From Pleurocapsa sp. CCALA 161 (lineage in GTDB: Bacteria; Cyanobacteriota; Cyanobacteriia; Cyanobacteriales; Xenococcaceae), in NCBI RefSeq assembly GCF_003003995.1, contig NZ_PVWF01000007.1, positions 21,340 to 85,339 of the forward strand: 64,000 nt of DNA, written 5' to 3'. Shown piece after piece: positions 44,115-54,122 of the stretch (positions are counted from its first letter, which is position 1; the number at the start of each line of letters is the position of its first letter). Both the position numbers and the translations under genes were made by a program. The notes beneath the pieces are model-generated. The model did not search any database. It was not told where the DNA came from and saw nothing but the letters and a program-made list of their open reading frames with translations.

Positions 44115-45063
44115 AGAAGGAATCGCTCAAAGCAATAAAAGTAGTATAAATTTCGTTTCCCACCTCATTAATAGAACTTTGCATACCGTCTAAAAACTCG
44201 TGTAGTCCCGATTGAATGATATCTTCAATAGTTAGATAACTAAGTCGAGAACATAGTTTGCCCAAAGCTCTCTCTGCACCATTACACCAGTTACCAGGAG
44301 GTGTTTGAGTAATCTCATGTAGGCATCGCTGAGTTTGCCATAGACAAAAGTGAATTGAACGAGGAAATTGTCGGTCGAGAATTAAAAATTCGGCGACGCT
44401 ACTAGGAGTAATGTAGTGCTGGGATTTACTGTACATTTCATAGGCACTAGCAGACTTTAATAAAGCCATCCATTGAATCCGATCTAAGGGAGTACCCACC
44501 CACTCGGCAGAAGGTAAGAGCAGAAAATATTTAACATCTACAATCCGCGTAGTTTTATCGGCTCTTTCTAATAATCTGCCCATTTGCCCAAACTGCCAGC
44601 CTTCATTATGAGACATGGTGGCATCCATTACCCCCGCAAAACGATGGCTAGCCATTTTTACTTGACTAAATAATTTGGGCAAGGCTTTAAAAGAACTAGT
44701 GGCTGATACCTCTTTAACCATTAGGTAAAAAGAATTGACTTCCTCCCACATTTCCGAGGAAATTACCTCACGAATTGAGCGCGCATTTTCTCTGGCTTTG
44801 CTTAGACATGAAATAATTGAGTTTTCATAGCTGGTATCAAAGCAAAGAAACTGAATTACATTGCGATTATTCACATCACTATAGCGACTATTAAACTGAT
44901 CCAAATCTCCTGTGACGGAAATTAACGGTTTCCATTGAGGAGAAACTCCCTGGGGCAGATCCAAGATCAAATTTAGATTGACATCAATAAAACGAGCAAC
45001 ATTTTCTGCGCGTTCAATATAGCGATTTAACCAGTAAATTGAATCAGCTACTCTGCTTAACAT
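44026..45063 (-). CDS. Alpha-E domain protein
   Basis: The 346-residue all-helical protein starts MLSRVADSIYWLNRYIERAE at ATG 45063, the standard alpha-E opening; the longer frame to 45135 has no support. Further family features are SEMWEEVNSFYLMVKE, GRLLERADKTTRIVDVKYFL and FLILDRQFPRSIHFCL. Alpha-E proteins are always found with a circularly permuted ATP-grasp enzyme and a transglutaminase, as here, and their role is unknown. The 3' end reads through the first 89 bases of the transglutaminase gene in another frame. Confidence 0.92.
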   Translation of the reverse strand: MLSRVADSIYWLNRYIERAENVARFIDVNLNLILDLPQGVSPQWKPLISVTGDLDQFNSRYSDVNNRNVIQFLCFDTSYENSIISCLSKARENARSIREVISSEMWEEVNSFYLMVKEVSATSSFKALPKLFSQVKMASHRFAGVMDATMSHNEGWQFGQMGRLLERADKTTRIVDVKYFLLLPSAEWVGTPLDRIQWMALLKSASAYEMYSKSQHYITPSSVAEFLILDRQFPRSIHFCLWQTQRCLHEITQTPPGNWCNGAERALGKLCSRLSYLTIEDIIQSGLHEFLDGMQSSINEVGNEIYTTFIALSDSFCAIPNQPSNNLQFLSTSNTQASSAEITPS

Positions 45064-45088
45064 TATTGTTGATTGTTGTTGTACTTGA

Positions 45089-46534
45089 TTAATTAATAGT
45101 TGAGTTGAGTATCCAGGTATCTTTACTTCCGCCACCCTGAGAAGAGTTAACCACTAAAGAGCCTTTTTGTAGCGCTACACGAGTTAATCCGCCTGGATGC
45201 ACATAGATCTCGTGACCACGATGCAAAATGTAGGGACGTAAATCTACATGTCTACCTTCTACTTTGCCATCAATCAGTGTTGGCACTCGCGAAAGACTAA
45301 GAGTAGGCTGGGCAATATAGTTGCGGGGATTCTCCTTAATTTTGGCGGCAAATTCTGCTCTTTCTACATCCGTAGATTTTGTGCCGATTAACATCCCATA
45401 ACCACCAGCTTCGTTGGCTGCTTTCACCACTAATTTATCTAGATTAGCTAAAACATAAGCGCGATCGCTTTCTCTCCAGCAAAGATAGGTGGGAACATTG
45501 GCTAAAATGGGTTCTTCCCCTAAGTAATAGCGAATCATCTGTGGGACATAGGCATACACCACTTTGTCATCTGCTACCCCTGTTCCTGGGGCATTGGCTA
45601 GAGCAACTCGACCTTGTTGATAGACGCTCATCAATCCTGGTATTCCCAGCAGAGAATTAGGATTAAACGCCAAGGGATCTAAAAAGTTATCATCAATCCG
45701 ACGGTAAACTACATCGACTCGTTTTAAGCCTTTAGTCGTACGCATTTGTAGATAGCCATCTACTACTACTAAATCTCTGCCTTCCACCAATTCAATTCCC
45801 ATCTGCTGTGCCAAAAAGGAATGTTCATAATAGGCAGAGTTATAGATTCCTGGGGTTAACAGCACGACCATTGGTTCTGGTAGCTGAGGTGGTGCTAGAT
45901 TGAGTAAGGTTTCTAATAGCTGATTGGGATAATCATCTACAGGCTTAACCGTCATGTCCCGAAATATTTCAGGGAAGGTACTCTTCATAACCCGTCGATT
46001 TTCTAACACATAAGATACCCCAGAAGGCGATCGCAAATTGTCTTCCAAGACATACCACTGACCATCATGATTTCGGACTAAATCTGTCCCTGTAATGTGA
46101 CACCAGACTCCAGCAGGTGCTTTGATTCCCAGACAAGGCTTAAGAAAACCCGAAGCAGTATGGATAATCTCTAGAGGTATTTTGCCATCTTTGATGATTT
46201 TTTGCTCTCCGTAAACATCATTAAGAAACAAATTTAAAGCCTGAATGCGCTGCTTTAAACCTCGTTCTAACTTTGACCATTCATCACCATCAATGATACG
46301 GGGAATAATATCAAACGGAAAAATCTTTTCCACCCCTTGATTATCGTTGTAGACGTTGAATGTTACCCCCAGTTTAAATAGCGCTATTTCTGCTGTTTGA
46401 CGCTGTTGTTCTAACTGCTGCATCCCCAACTCAATCATATGCCTAATTAAATCAGCACAGTGCGATCGCGGCTTACCTAATTCTAAAAATAGCTCGTCAT
46501 AAAAGTTTTCTGGGTCGTAAGCTTCAAATGCCAT
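45089..46534 (-). CDS. Circularly permuted ATP-grasp protein
   Basis: The 481-residue protein is of the DUF404/DUF407 type: MAFEAYDPENFYDELFLELG at the start, IFPFDIIPRIIDGDEW, GTDLVRNHDGQWYVLEDNLR near residue 175, VVYRRIDDNFLDPLAF and LVVKAANEAGGYGMLIGTKS near residue 370, and the typical SSQGGGSKDTW end. It should ligate an amine to a carboxylate using ATP, in a pathway with the alpha-E and transglutaminase proteins encoded 25 bases downstream. First gene of the operon; ATG 46534. Confidence 0.93.
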   Translation of the reverse strand: MAFEAYDPENFYDELFLELGKPRSHCADLIRHMIELGMQQLEQQRQTAEIALFKLGVTFNVYNDNQGVEKIFPFDIIPRIIDGDEWSKLERGLKQRIQALNLFLNDVYGEQKIIKDGKIPLEIIHTASGFLKPCLGIKAPAGVWCHITGTDLVRNHDGQWYVLEDNLRSPSGVSYVLENRRVMKSTFPEIFRDMTVKPVDDYPNQLLETLLNLAPPQLPEPMVVLLTPGIYNSAYYEHSFLAQQMGIELVEGRDLVVVDGYLQMRTTKGLKRVDVVYRRIDDNFLDPLAFNPNSLLGIPGLMSVYQQGRVALANAPGTGVADDKVVYAYVPQMIRYYLGEEPILANVPTYLCWRESDRAYVLANLDKLVVKAANEAGGYGMLIGTKSTDVERAEFAAKIKENPRNYIAQPTLSLSRVPTLIDGKVEGRHVDLRPYILHRGHEIYVHPGGLTRVALQKGSLVVNSSQGGGSKDTWILNSTIN

Positions 46535-46779
46535 GTATACTCGGTCAGCTCCAATACTTATGATTTTTAGCCATAATTTTCAAGCCTATAGATATTTAGT
46601 CTAGCGTTATGTTCGTTGCGAACTTTAATTTTAATAACCTAAAAATTTTTCAGGCAAATTGTCTGCTGTTGAGAATTAGGCGATCGCTCAATTGCTTTAG
46701 TTGCTTAAAACGATAATTTATGTCTTAGAAGTCAGATTTAATCTTGATAGATGACTGGTCTACTATAATTAAATGTAAG

Positions 46780-47361
46780 ATGAAACGAATCAGCAAACGC
46801 CAGGAATTGATTTGTGTTGGTAGTAATTTAATTGCTCAACGAGGATTTAATGCTGCCAGTATTAATGAGATCTTGAGTAAAGCAGGCGTGCCTAAAGGTT
46901 CGTTTTACTATTATTTTGCGAGTAAAGAAGAGTTTGGTTTAGCCATCATTGATGATTTTGCGAGTAAATGTCAAAAGCAGCTAGAAAGCTGTTTAGAGAA
47001 TGAGCAATTTTCTCCTTTAACGCGCTTACGTAACTATTTTGAATTAAAGATTATCGATCTAAAAAGCGGTGACTGTATTGATGGTTGCTTAATTGGCAAT
47101 CTAGCTCAAGAATTGTCTGCCCAAAATGAACTATTTCGCGATCGCCTACAGCAAATATTCACTAGCTGGGAACAATCTTTTGCTCAATGTTTAGATGCTG
47201 CACAAGCTAAAGGAGAATTAGATATTCATGATCATTCTGGTTTGTTAGCGAAGTTCATTTTGTCAAGTTGGGAAGGAGCAATCCTACAGGCAAAGGTGGA
47301 AAGGTCGATAGTACCAGTGGAAACCTTTGTGTTAATTTTATTTGAGCGCTTACTAAAATAA
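46780..47361 (+). CDS. TetR-family transcriptional regulator
   Basis: The protein of about 193 residues has the N-terminal helix-turn-helix SINEILSKAGVPKGSFYYYF followed by ASKEEFG, and a C-terminal ligand domain (CIDGCLIGNLAQELSAQNEL) of the kind seen in AcuR/NemR-like repressors with conserved Cys. NemR-type relatives sense electrophiles through Cys; here C-x3-C (GDCIDGC) is present. The start ATG 46780 (MKRISKRQE) is chosen over TTG 46744. No target gene is adjacent in the same direction; the ATP-grasp operon is divergent. Confidence 0.9.
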   Translation: MKRISKRQELICVGSNLIAQRGFNAASINEILSKAGVPKGSFYYYFASKEEFGLAIIDDFASKCQKQLESCLENEQFSPLTRLRNYFELKIIDLKSGDCIDGCLIGNLAQELSAQNELFRDRLQQIFTSWEQSFAQCLDAAQAKGELDIHDHSGLLAKFILSSWEGAILQAKVERSIVPVETFVLILFERLLK

Positions 47362-47388
47362 GTAGAAACACTCGTTATTGAGAAAACT

Positions 47389-47547
47389 TATACCAATTCT
47401 CGAAAATAACGAGAGACTTAGGACAGGTTAAGCTTTCAGCTCTGACCGAAGGGAATCCTTGAGGATAGCTTTGATGAATATTTAAGCCTTTTCATTGACT
47501 CTAAGAATATTTTTTATCTTTCCAGCTACTTTTAGGAATTGGTATTA
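47389..47547. mobile_element. MITE-like element with terminal inverted repeats
   Basis: The left end TTATACCAATTCTCGAAAAT and the right end, read in reverse complement as TAATACCAATTCCTAAAAGT, match over about 16 of 20 bases. The interior of roughly 120 bases has no coding capacity and includes a CCGAAGGGAATCCTTGAGG palindrome. A related single end occurs at 1953-2010. It occupies most of the spacer 47362-47671 between convergent genes, where nothing else is seen. Confidence 0.55.
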
Positions 47548-47671
47548 CATCGAGACGAGAATTTAATTTTATTTCCCTTTGCCCTTTGACCAACCTTAAC
47601 AGATTCTATGAGTGGGTAACATCAGGCTTCCAAGTAGACCAAGTATATATTTGAAATATCTTGATCGGTAA

Positions 47672-48463
47672 CTAATTTAAAAACTGACTACCTAAACCTT
47701 GGAACATAATCCAAGAAAGAAAAAAGTTAGTAATAAAAATCGCAATTAACGCCATAACTACTGCGGTGGTGGTAGATTCTCCAACTCCTTTTGCTCCGCC
47801 AGTCGTAGTCAAACCCCAGCTAGAGCCAATAATGGCAATAATGCCGCCAAACATAACGGATTTAATGAGCGCACTAATTAAATCCCAAATCTGTAAAAAA
47901 GTCTTGATCGAGTCAATAAATAGTACTTGAGAAATACCGTAAAAAAAATCAGCTACAAAAATTCCCCCAATCAAACCCATAATCAGAGAGAAGATTGTCA
48001 AAATCGGCAACATTGAACAACAGGCAATCAAACGAGGAATGACTAAATAATCAATAGGATCGCTTTTTAAAACGTAAAGAGCATCAATTTGCTCGGTAAC
48101 TTTCATTGTGCCAATTTCCGCAGCAAATGCCGAACCGACTCTGGCAGCCAGCACTACTGCGGTCAAGACGGGAGCTAATTCCCGACACAAAGCCAAAGCC
48201 AAAACTCCCCCAATCGCTTGAACTGCACCGAAGTTGAGAAATTCACGGGCAACCTGAATCGTAAATACCATTCCCACAAAAGTTGCTGTTACCAGAGCAA
48301 TCATCAGAGAATCTGGTCCTACAATCTTCATTTGTTCTGTTGTATTTTGACGATGTATTTTACCCTTTAATAAGTGAACCACAACTTGCCCTGCTAGAAA
48401 TAAAGCCTCGATAGAACGTTCTAGCCAAACTTGAATCCCCTTATTAGAGGTTGTACTACTCAT
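47672..48463 (-). CDS. MlaE-family ABC transporter permease
   Basis: The 263-residue permease has about five membrane helices and the MlaE pattern: GPDSLMIALVTATFVGMVFT near residue 50, FGAVQAIGGVLALALCRELA near residue 74, GSAFAAEIGTMKVTEQIDAL near residue 108 (the coupling region for the ATPase) and the later TTTGGAKGVGESTT. Relatives move phospholipids between membranes in Gram-negative bacteria and chloroplasts (TGD1). The ATPase and MCE-domain partners are not in this window. Start ATG 48463. Confidence 0.92.
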   Translation of the reverse strand: MSSTTSNKGIQVWLERSIEALFLAGQVVVHLLKGKIHRQNTTEQMKIVGPDSLMIALVTATFVGMVFTIQVAREFLNFGAVQAIGGVLALALCRELAPVLTAVVLAARVGSAFAAEIGTMKVTEQIDALYVLKSDPIDYLVIPRLIACCSMLPILTIFSLIMGLIGGIFVADFFYGISQVLFIDSIKTFLQIWDLISALIKSVMFGGIIAIIGSSWGLTTTGGAKGVGESTTTAVVMALIAIFITNFFLSWIMFQGLGSQFLN

Positions 48464-48568
48464 GAATTAATTGATCTCGCGACTGAAAATATTGCTTAAA
48501 AAATATTGCTTAAAGAATAATCTTCCAAGACAACAAGAATTCTAAAATAGCATTTATTCTTAAGTCGC

Positions 48569-49183
48569 TTAAAATTCGATACCTGGTTGAGCCTTAACTC
48601 CTTGTTCTCGAAAGGGATGTTTGATTAAAGACATTTCTGTGACCAAATCGGCGATCGCAATTAGCTGCTCTGGTGCGCCTCTTCCTGTTAAAATAACGTG
48701 AGAGTCTGTGGGTTTACGACTCAAACCTGCAATTACTGTATCCACTTCTAAATAACCTAGTTTAATAGCAATATTAATCTCATCGAGCAGGACTAAGCGA
48801 TATTCAGGATCAAGTATATACTCTAAACTGGTTGTCCAAGCGGCTGTTGCTTTTTCAATATCCCTTTCCCGATTTTGGGTATCCCAGGTAAATCCTTCTC
48901 CCATCGCGTGAAACTCTAGCTGATCTGACCATTTACTCAATACGGCTTTTTCCGCAGGTTCCCAAGCACCCTTAATAAATTGGACGATTGCCACTTTATA
49001 TCCATGTCCCAGCGATCGCATAACCATTCCCAAGGCTGCGGTAGTTTTCCCTTTCCCATTACCCGTATTGACAATGATCAAACCCTTCTCCTGGGTTTTC
49101 TCAGCCAGACGCTTTTGTTGCACCTCTTGGCGACGCTGCATTTTTTGCTTGTGCTGTTCGTTGCTAATTGTTGATTGGCTCAT
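48569..49183 (-). CDS. cobO: Cob(I)yrinic acid a,c-diamide adenosyltransferase
   Basis: The 204-residue enzyme adenosylates the corrinoid ring, using ATP. The P-loop NTGNGKGKTTAALGMVMRSL is near residue 39, followed by VAIVQFIKGAWEPAE, EGFTWDTQNRE, LVLLDEINIAIKLGYL and VILTGRGAPEQLIAIADLVT. The length and the basic N-terminus are usual for CobO/BtuR. It lies about 100 bases upstream of the MlaE-type permease on the same strand. Start ATG 49183. Confidence 0.95.
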   Translation of the reverse strand: MSQSTISNEQHKQKMQRRQEVQQKRLAEKTQEKGLIIVNTGNGKGKTTAALGMVMRSLGHGYKVAIVQFIKGAWEPAEKAVLSKWSDQLEFHAMGEGFTWDTQNRERDIEKATAAWTTSLEYILDPEYRLVLLDEINIAIKLGYLEVDTVIAGLSRKPTDSHVILTGRGAPEQLIAIADLVTEMSLIKHPFREQGVKAQPGIEF

Positions 49184-49339
49184 GGTTTTGATTGCTATAG
49201 TTATTCTAAATAGAAAATATAGGTTAATTAGTACTACTTTTCATCATTCATCGTTGTCTCGATTTTATAAAACATAGGTCAATTAATTGGAATGACTATA
49301 TTTACTAGACTTGCCTATGGATCAGACATTTCCTTGCCC

Positions 49340-50701
49340 TTATCTTGACTCAATTAATTCTCCTGTGATGCTAAAGGCGCGAATTTCCTGAATTTTCACC
49401 TTGACTGTTTTGCCTTTTAATTGTTCGATCTTGCCAGGAAAGAAGGTTAAACGATTAGTTCTGGTTCTTCCTAAGAGTTGAGTAGGAACTTTGGTGTTTT
49501 GCGCTTCCACTAACACCTCTACTTCTCGCCCTAAGTAACGCTGAGAACGAGCCTCCGCCGTAACAGACACTAGACGGTTTAAACGCTGAAGGCGATCGCT
49601 TTTCTCTTCTTCACTTAATTGATTATCCCACAGAGCAGCAGGTGTTCCTGGACGAGGTGAATAAGCGGCGGTATTAACTAGATCGAATTCGAGATCTTCA
49701 ACTAACTTCAAAGTATTTTGGAACTGTGCTTCTGTTTCACCAGGAAAACCAACAATGGCATCAGCAGTAATCGCAGCATCAGGCATATATTCCCTAATCG
49801 TTTTGATAATGCGACGATATTTCTCCTGGGTGTAACCCCTCTTCATCGCCTGAAGAATATCGTTATCTCCCGACTGGAAGGGAATATGAAAGTGTTCACA
49901 AACATTGGGCAATTCTTGACAAGCTTTAATTAATCTTTCAGTAAAATAACGGGGATGACTGGTGGAAAATCTCAGCCTCTCAATCCCAGAAATATCATGG
50001 ATATAGTAAAGAAGATCTGTTAGCGTATGCTGATGTCTGCCTTCTGGGGTGCTGCCTGGTAGATCTCGACCATAGGCATCAATGTTTTGTCCTAACAGAG
50101 TAATTTCTTTGTATCCTTGTCTGCTCAAATCTTCTATTTCAGCTTTAATCGCTTGAGGAGTTCGAGATTGTTCTACTCCTCGCACATTAGGCACAACACA
50201 GTAACTACAGCGCTCATTGCAACCATAGATGATATTAACCCAGGCAGTCACATCACTATCGCGACGGGGTTTGGTAATATCCTCAAAAATTTGAATTGGA
50301 TCAGTAGCCACTACCTGATTGCCATCAAAAACCTGTTGTAGCAGATCTTCTAAGCGGTTAGCATGTTGAGGTCCCATCACTAAATCTAATTCAGGGACAC
50401 GACGCAAGAGTTTTTCTCCTTCCTGTTGGGCAACACATCCAGCCACGACTAGAGTTAGATCTGGCTGCTGATGTTTACGTTTTGCTTGTTTACCCAGATA
50501 AGAATAGACTTTTTGTTCGGCATTATCGCGAATAGTACAGGTATTGTAAAGAACCAAATCGGCTACATTAGGATCGTCAGCAGCTTTAAAACCCATGTGT
50601 TCTAGCACGCCAGCCATACGCTCAGAATCAGCTTTATTCATCTGGCAACCGAAGGTAACAATGTTATATTTTTTCTCGTATCTTTTGCTGGCGTTATTCA
50701 T
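49340..50701 (-). CDS. miaB: tRNA-2-methylthio-N6-dimethylallyladenosine synthase
   Basis: The 453-residue radical SAM enzyme adds the methylthio group to A37 of tRNAs. The N-terminal 4Fe-4S domain has Cys in [28 protein letters not shown] and [11 protein letters not shown]. The radical SAM motif is [17 protein letters not shown] near residue 160, and a TRAM domain closes the protein. [20 protein letters not shown] is also diagnostic. Start ATG 50701; not in an obvious operon. Confidence 0.97.
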   Translation of the reverse strand: MNNASKRYEKKYNIVTFGCQMNKADSERMAGVLEHMGFKAADDPNVADLVLYNTCTIRDNAEQKVYSYLGKQAKRKHQQPDLTLVVAGCVAQQEGEKLLRRVPELDLVMGPQHANRLEDLLQQVFDGNQVVATDPIQIFEDITKPRRDSDVTAWVNIIYGCNERCSYCVVPNVRGVEQSRTPQAIKAEIEDLSRQGYKEITLLGQNIDAYGRDLPGSTPEGRHQHTLTDLLYYIHDISGIERLRFSTSHPRYFTERLIKACQELPNVCEHFHIPFQSGDNDILQAMKRGYTQEKYRRIIKTIREYMPDAAITADAIVGFPGETEAQFQNTLKLVEDLEFDLVNTAAYSPRPGTPAALWDNQLSEEEKSDRLQRLNRLVSVTAEARSQRYLGREVEVLVEAQNTKVPTQLLGRTRTNRLTFFPGKIEQLKGKTVKVKIQEIRAFSITGELIESR

Positions 50702-50867
50702 ATCAGATCAACAGTAGCGAGAAGATTAAACAGAACTACTATACAAGTTTAAAACGTTCCACTACAAACATGATGTAATTTAGCTCTTAAAATAAATTTT
50801 AGATATGCAAAAGAGAGATGATGAGTTGTAGTGATGTACAAAATACCAGATAGCAATGATTAGGCAA

Positions 50868-50892
50868 AGGTCGAACGGCGGTTCGCCCTTGG
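50868..50892. repeat. REP-like palindrome
   Basis: The core CGAACGGCGGTTCG, flanked by AAGGT and CCCTTGG, is an imperfect inverted repeat of the same type as at 23317 and 41313. It lies downstream of glmM, upstream of miaB on the minus strand. Confidence 0.5.
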
Positions 50893-50928
50893 TTAGAAAA
50901 CGATAGTTTGTGTTGTAAATTTAAACAG

Positions 50929-52338
50929 CTAGATTTGAGCAGCCAAATTTTGTTCCACTACCCGCACCAGCTTATCTGTCCAATAGTTAGTTAACTGCTG
51001 ATCGGCAGCTTCCACCATGACGCGGATCAAGGGTTCGGTTCCTGAAGCCCGAACTAAAATGCGTCCCTGTTCACCCATTGCTGCTTCTGCTTGAGCGATC
51101 GCCAATTGGATGGGTTCGCATTCTGACCATTGACTGCGACGTTCGCGATCTTCAACGATGACATTACGCAAAATTTGGGGATAGGTTTGGAAACTATTAT
51201 CCACTAATTCAGTTAAAGAAGTTTCGGACTGTTTAACTAAAGAAGTCAGATGTAGGGCGGTTTGAATGCCGTCCCCTGATACTCCGTGGTGATGACAGAG
51301 AATATGTCCTGACTGTTCTCCTCCTAGCATCGCTCCCGTGCGCCACATCGCTTCTTGAACATGGCGGTCGCCGACCGCAGTACGCTGCATTTTGCCTCCC
51401 TTGGCTTGCCAAGCTCGTTCAAAACCCAAGTTAGCCATTACCGTCGCCACAATTAAATCATCGGGTAGCTGTTGTCGCTGACGTAGTAAATCACCCCAAA
51501 GATAGAGGATATAGTCACCATCAATTACTCTTCCCTGGCTGTCTACCGCCATAACTCGATCCGCATCACCATCAAAGGCAAATCCAAGATCGGCATGATA
51601 GTCTTGTACTCCTTGCTTTAATAATTCTAGATGGGTAGAGCCACAATTAACGTTAATCAGGTCGCCATTGGCTAAATCATGTAGACTAATTACTTCTGCG
51701 CCCAACTGCTGAAAGATTGCTGGAGCAACCCCCACCGAAGCTCCCCAAGCTAAATCTAGAACAATACGCATTCCCCGAAAACTGATGTTTTGCGGCAGGG
51801 ATTTTTGTAAAGACTGGACATATTGTTGAACTAATTCGGGGCGCTGATAAGATTTACCCCAAGCTAAATTAGCACCCTGGAGCATACAATCAGTTCTCAG
51901 ATGAGTCTCGATTTTTTGGGTTAAGGAATCAGATAACTTAGTTCCCTTGTGGCTAAAAAACTTAATTCCGTTATCTTGTGGCGGATTATGGCTCGCCGAA
52001 ATCATAATTCCCCCAATTGCTTCACTGTCACTGGCTAAATTAGCGACACAGGGAGTGGGACACAAGCCTAAGTTCCAAACTTCTAGCCCTGCGCTGGTCA
52101 ATCCAGCGGCGATCGCCGCCGCTAACATATCGCTGGAATTGCGTGAATCTTGCCCCACAATAATTGAACCTTTACGGCTTACTGCCTGTTCTAAAACTTT
52201 TCCAGCCCAATATCCTAACTGTAGGGTGAAAGGTGCATTTAAAATATCTCCTGCCTTCCCTCTAATTCCATCTGTGCCAAACAAGGGGGTTTGTGGCAAT
52301 TGATCTGTATTAATTAAAGTCTTAGCTAAATTATTCAC
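50929..52338 (-). CDS. glmM: Phosphoglucosamine mutase
   Basis: The 469-residue enzyme converts glucosamine 6-phosphate to glucosamine 1-phosphate for peptidoglycan and polysaccharide synthesis. Features are [11 protein letters not shown] at residue 20, the active-site phosphoserine in [20 protein letters not shown] near residue 115, the Mg2+ loop [14 protein letters not shown] near residue 260, the sugar loop [10 protein letters not shown] and the phosphate-binding [12 protein letters not shown]. The order fits GlmM rather than PgmB. The start is GTG 52338. Confidence 0.95.
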   Translation of the reverse strand: MNNLAKTLINTDQLPQTPLFGTDGIRGKAGDILNAPFTLQLGYWAGKVLEQAVSRKGSIIVGQDSRNSSDMLAAAIAAGLTSAGLEVWNLGLCPTPCVANLASDSEAIGGIMISASHNPPQDNGIKFFSHKGTKLSDSLTQKIETHLRTDCMLQGANLAWGKSYQRPELVQQYVQSLQKSLPQNISFRGMRIVLDLAWGASVGVAPAIFQQLGAEVISLHDLANGDLINVNCGSTHLELLKQGVQDYHADLGFAFDGDADRVMAVDSQGRVIDGDYILYLWGDLLRQRQQLPDDLIVATVMANLGFERAWQAKGGKMQRTAVGDRHVQEAMWRTGAMLGGEQSGHILCHHHGVSGDGIQTALHLTSLVKQSETSLTELVDNSFQTYPQILRNVIVEDRERRSQWSECEPIQLAIAQAEAAMGEQGRILVRASGTEPLIRVMVEAADQQLTNYWTDKLVRVVEQNLAAQI

Positions 52339-52598
52339 ACCTGTACACTCCTACGGCTGATGATTAATCAAATTTATTAAGTATTTTTGCTTAAAAAATA
52401 TGTTTTATAATTAGCAAAAATTGTACTACAAAATTTAATTTATACTTAATCTTAATATTCCCTATATTCACCCAATAAGTTAAACGATATTTTGCTATTT
52501 TGGGTAAAATAACGCTGTGTTTGAGTATATCTGCTTAAGGTCAAGGGATAATTAAGATTGTTTAATAGTTACTTAATCTCAGTTGAAATATGCATTCA

Positions 52599-52904
52599 TT
52601 ATAGATTCATTGTTTCTAGAATCTTAATCATCTCTGGCAAACTCAAACCCGACTCAAGGTATTGAGGGTTGCTGGGATTATAAGGGCTGGCAAGGCGATC
52701 GATTGAATGAATCGTTGAATCGGCTGCAATTACTGGGATATCAGGATCAAAAGCCGTCGGCATGACTAGAGAACTAGAAAATCCTGCAAAGATCACGACC
52801 GTATCAGGTTCGCCCGCAGCAGTTTCCAGGTGAACCATCAAGACCTCTTGTTTTCGCTGGAGAGTGTATTGTTCTAAACGTAGGCTAATGGGTTTTAACA
52901 TCAT
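52599..52904 (-). CDS. Conserved small cyanobacterial protein of unknown function
   Basis: The 101-residue soluble protein (ISLRLEQYTLQRKQEVLMVH ... VVIFAGFSSSLVMPTAFDPD ... AADSTIHSIDRLASPYNPSN) is of a type I recall as widespread in cyanobacteria, but I cannot assign a function. Strands around GEPDTVVIFAGF followed by a Pro-rich segment suggest a small alpha/beta fold. It precedes glmM by 260 bases and follows the DUF3177 gene by 70 bases on the same strand. Start ATG 52904. Confidence 0.75.
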   Translation of the reverse strand: MMLKPISLRLEQYTLQRKQEVLMVHLETAAGEPDTVVIFAGFSSSLVMPTAFDPDIPVIAADSTIHSIDRLASPYNPSNPQYLESGLSLPEMIKILETMNL

Positions 52905-52974
52905 TTTTGTAGCTTTCAGCTTAATTCTTTGATGAGCGATCGCCCCTATCTCAACTGTTGATTTTCGATCACAA

Positions 52975-53568
52975 TTACTGTTCCAACGCCGATCGCCCTT
53001 GTTTACCGAGACGAATCAGAATGAAGTATGCTAAATAGATAATGTAAATAACTAAACCAACTGAACCCATAAAGCCTAAAAACCCTTCATTGCCTGGCTT
53101 ATTGTGGAAAAAGTTACGATAGGCTGCGGGCGCTTCTAACCATACCTGACAAAAAGCAGTTTTGGCGGTACTGCTAGATATACCACAGGGAAGAAAAAAT
53201 GATTTAGCGATCGCCCCTAAAGTACAATAGGCAGTCATCGCCCAGCGCCAGGAGGTAAATGCTAATTTAAGAAAATTTTGGGGTATGTCGCGAATTTCTT
53301 CATTGAGATCCACCCAAAACCAAAGAGAAATGGCAATTAAAATGCGGGCTGCAAAACCACTAAGAAATCCGACTTTCCACCCAGGGATTAAAAGATAAAC
53401 CGTAATCATTAATAAACTAGCAACTCGCCAATAAATGATCAGTAATCTTTGCATGGCTTCTTGTCTTTGAAATAAAGCCCAAATTAATAATCCTAAAGGC
53501 AGAATTACCGTTAGCAATACTCCTAAACGATAGTCCATCCATACTAAAGGTCTAAACCAAATATCCAT
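52975..53568 (-). CDS. DUF3177 family membrane protein
   Basis: The 197-residue protein has about five membrane helices, beginning WFRPLVWMDYRLGVLLTVIL and including RLLIIYWRVASLLMITVYLL, and the family block WFWVDLNEEIRDIPQNF near residue 83. It then has LAFTSWRWAMTAYCTLGA. DUF3177 proteins are nearly confined to cyanobacteria and have no known role. It could share a transcript with the 101-residue gene 70 bases downstream. Start ATG 53568. Confidence 0.88.
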   Translation of the reverse strand: MDIWFRPLVWMDYRLGVLLTVILPLGLLIWALFQRQEAMQRLLIIYWRVASLLMITVYLLIPGWKVGFLSGFAARILIAISLWFWVDLNEEIRDIPQNFLKLAFTSWRWAMTAYCTLGAIAKSFFLPCGISSSTAKTAFCQVWLEAPAAYRNFFHNKPGNEGFLGFMGSVGLVIYIIYLAYFILIRLGKQGRSALEQ

Positions 53569-53783
53569 TATTTATCTTGTTGAAATTGTGTCTACTATTT
53601 TGGTGTTTGCAGTTAAACAGCTTGCAATCGCCTTTTAAGAGTGCATCAACAATTGCTCTAAGTCAACGTTAGTCCATGGGAAGAATTATAGACTGGGATT
53701 GACCGCCAGAGGAGGCATCTATCATGGATACATTGAAGTGTCCTATAGGATACTCCTTCGGATAAAGTTTCCTCACCCTCCCC

Positions 53784-53820
53784 AAAAAATAAAGATGAGA
53801 GCCTGATTTACTCTCATCTT
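53784..53820 (-). terminator. Rho-independent terminator of cp12
   Basis: On the minus strand the perfect 10-base stem AAGATGAGAG/CTCTCATCTT with a 9-base loop is followed by a T-rich stretch (TTTATTTTTT). It lies about 80 bases downstream of the cp12 stop codon, in the right orientation. The rest of 53569-53897 shows a small palindrome near 53735-53766 and no gene. Confidence 0.8.
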
Positions 53821-53897
53821 CGCGGTTAACAATTATTTAATTGAAATTTAATTGAAATTTAATTGAACATTTACGCCGATAGACTTTGGGGTAAATG

Positions 53898-54122
53898 TTA
53901 GTCTTCGTAAACGCGACATTCTAAAGCATCAGGATTTTCATCGCAGTAGACTTCTAAAGAATTTTTTGTTGGAGTCTTTTGCTTTTGATGAGATGCTTCG
54001 GAAGATAATTCTTCTACTGTATCCCAAGCAACTGCGCATTCGGCAGAAGTTGCTCCGTCCCCACCACAAGCTTCTCTTGCTTCTTCTCTGGCTTTTTGTA
54101 ATTGCTCTTGTAAATCGCTCAT
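53898..54122 (-). CDS. cp12: CP12 protein
   Basis: The 74-residue protein is the redox-controlled linker that binds GAPDH and phosphoribulokinase in darkness and so shuts down the Calvin cycle. Both disulfide pairs are present: REACGGDGATSAECAVAWDT near residues 18-32 and EVYCDENPDALECRVYED at the C-terminus. The AWDTVEEL core is exact. It is monocistronic, with its own terminator at 53784-53820. Start ATG 54122. Confidence 0.97.
   Translation of the reverse strand: MSDLQEQLQKAREEAREACGGDGATSAECAVAWDTVEELSSEASHQKQKTPTKNSLEVYCDENPDALECRVYED

Noticed and set aside
51947..52303. 118-codon plus-strand frame opposite glmM
   Set aside because: It is the antisense of conserved GlmM codons and has no domain of its own. 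The same applies to long frames opposite putA (10273-10765) and opposite the MFS gene (54750-55154).
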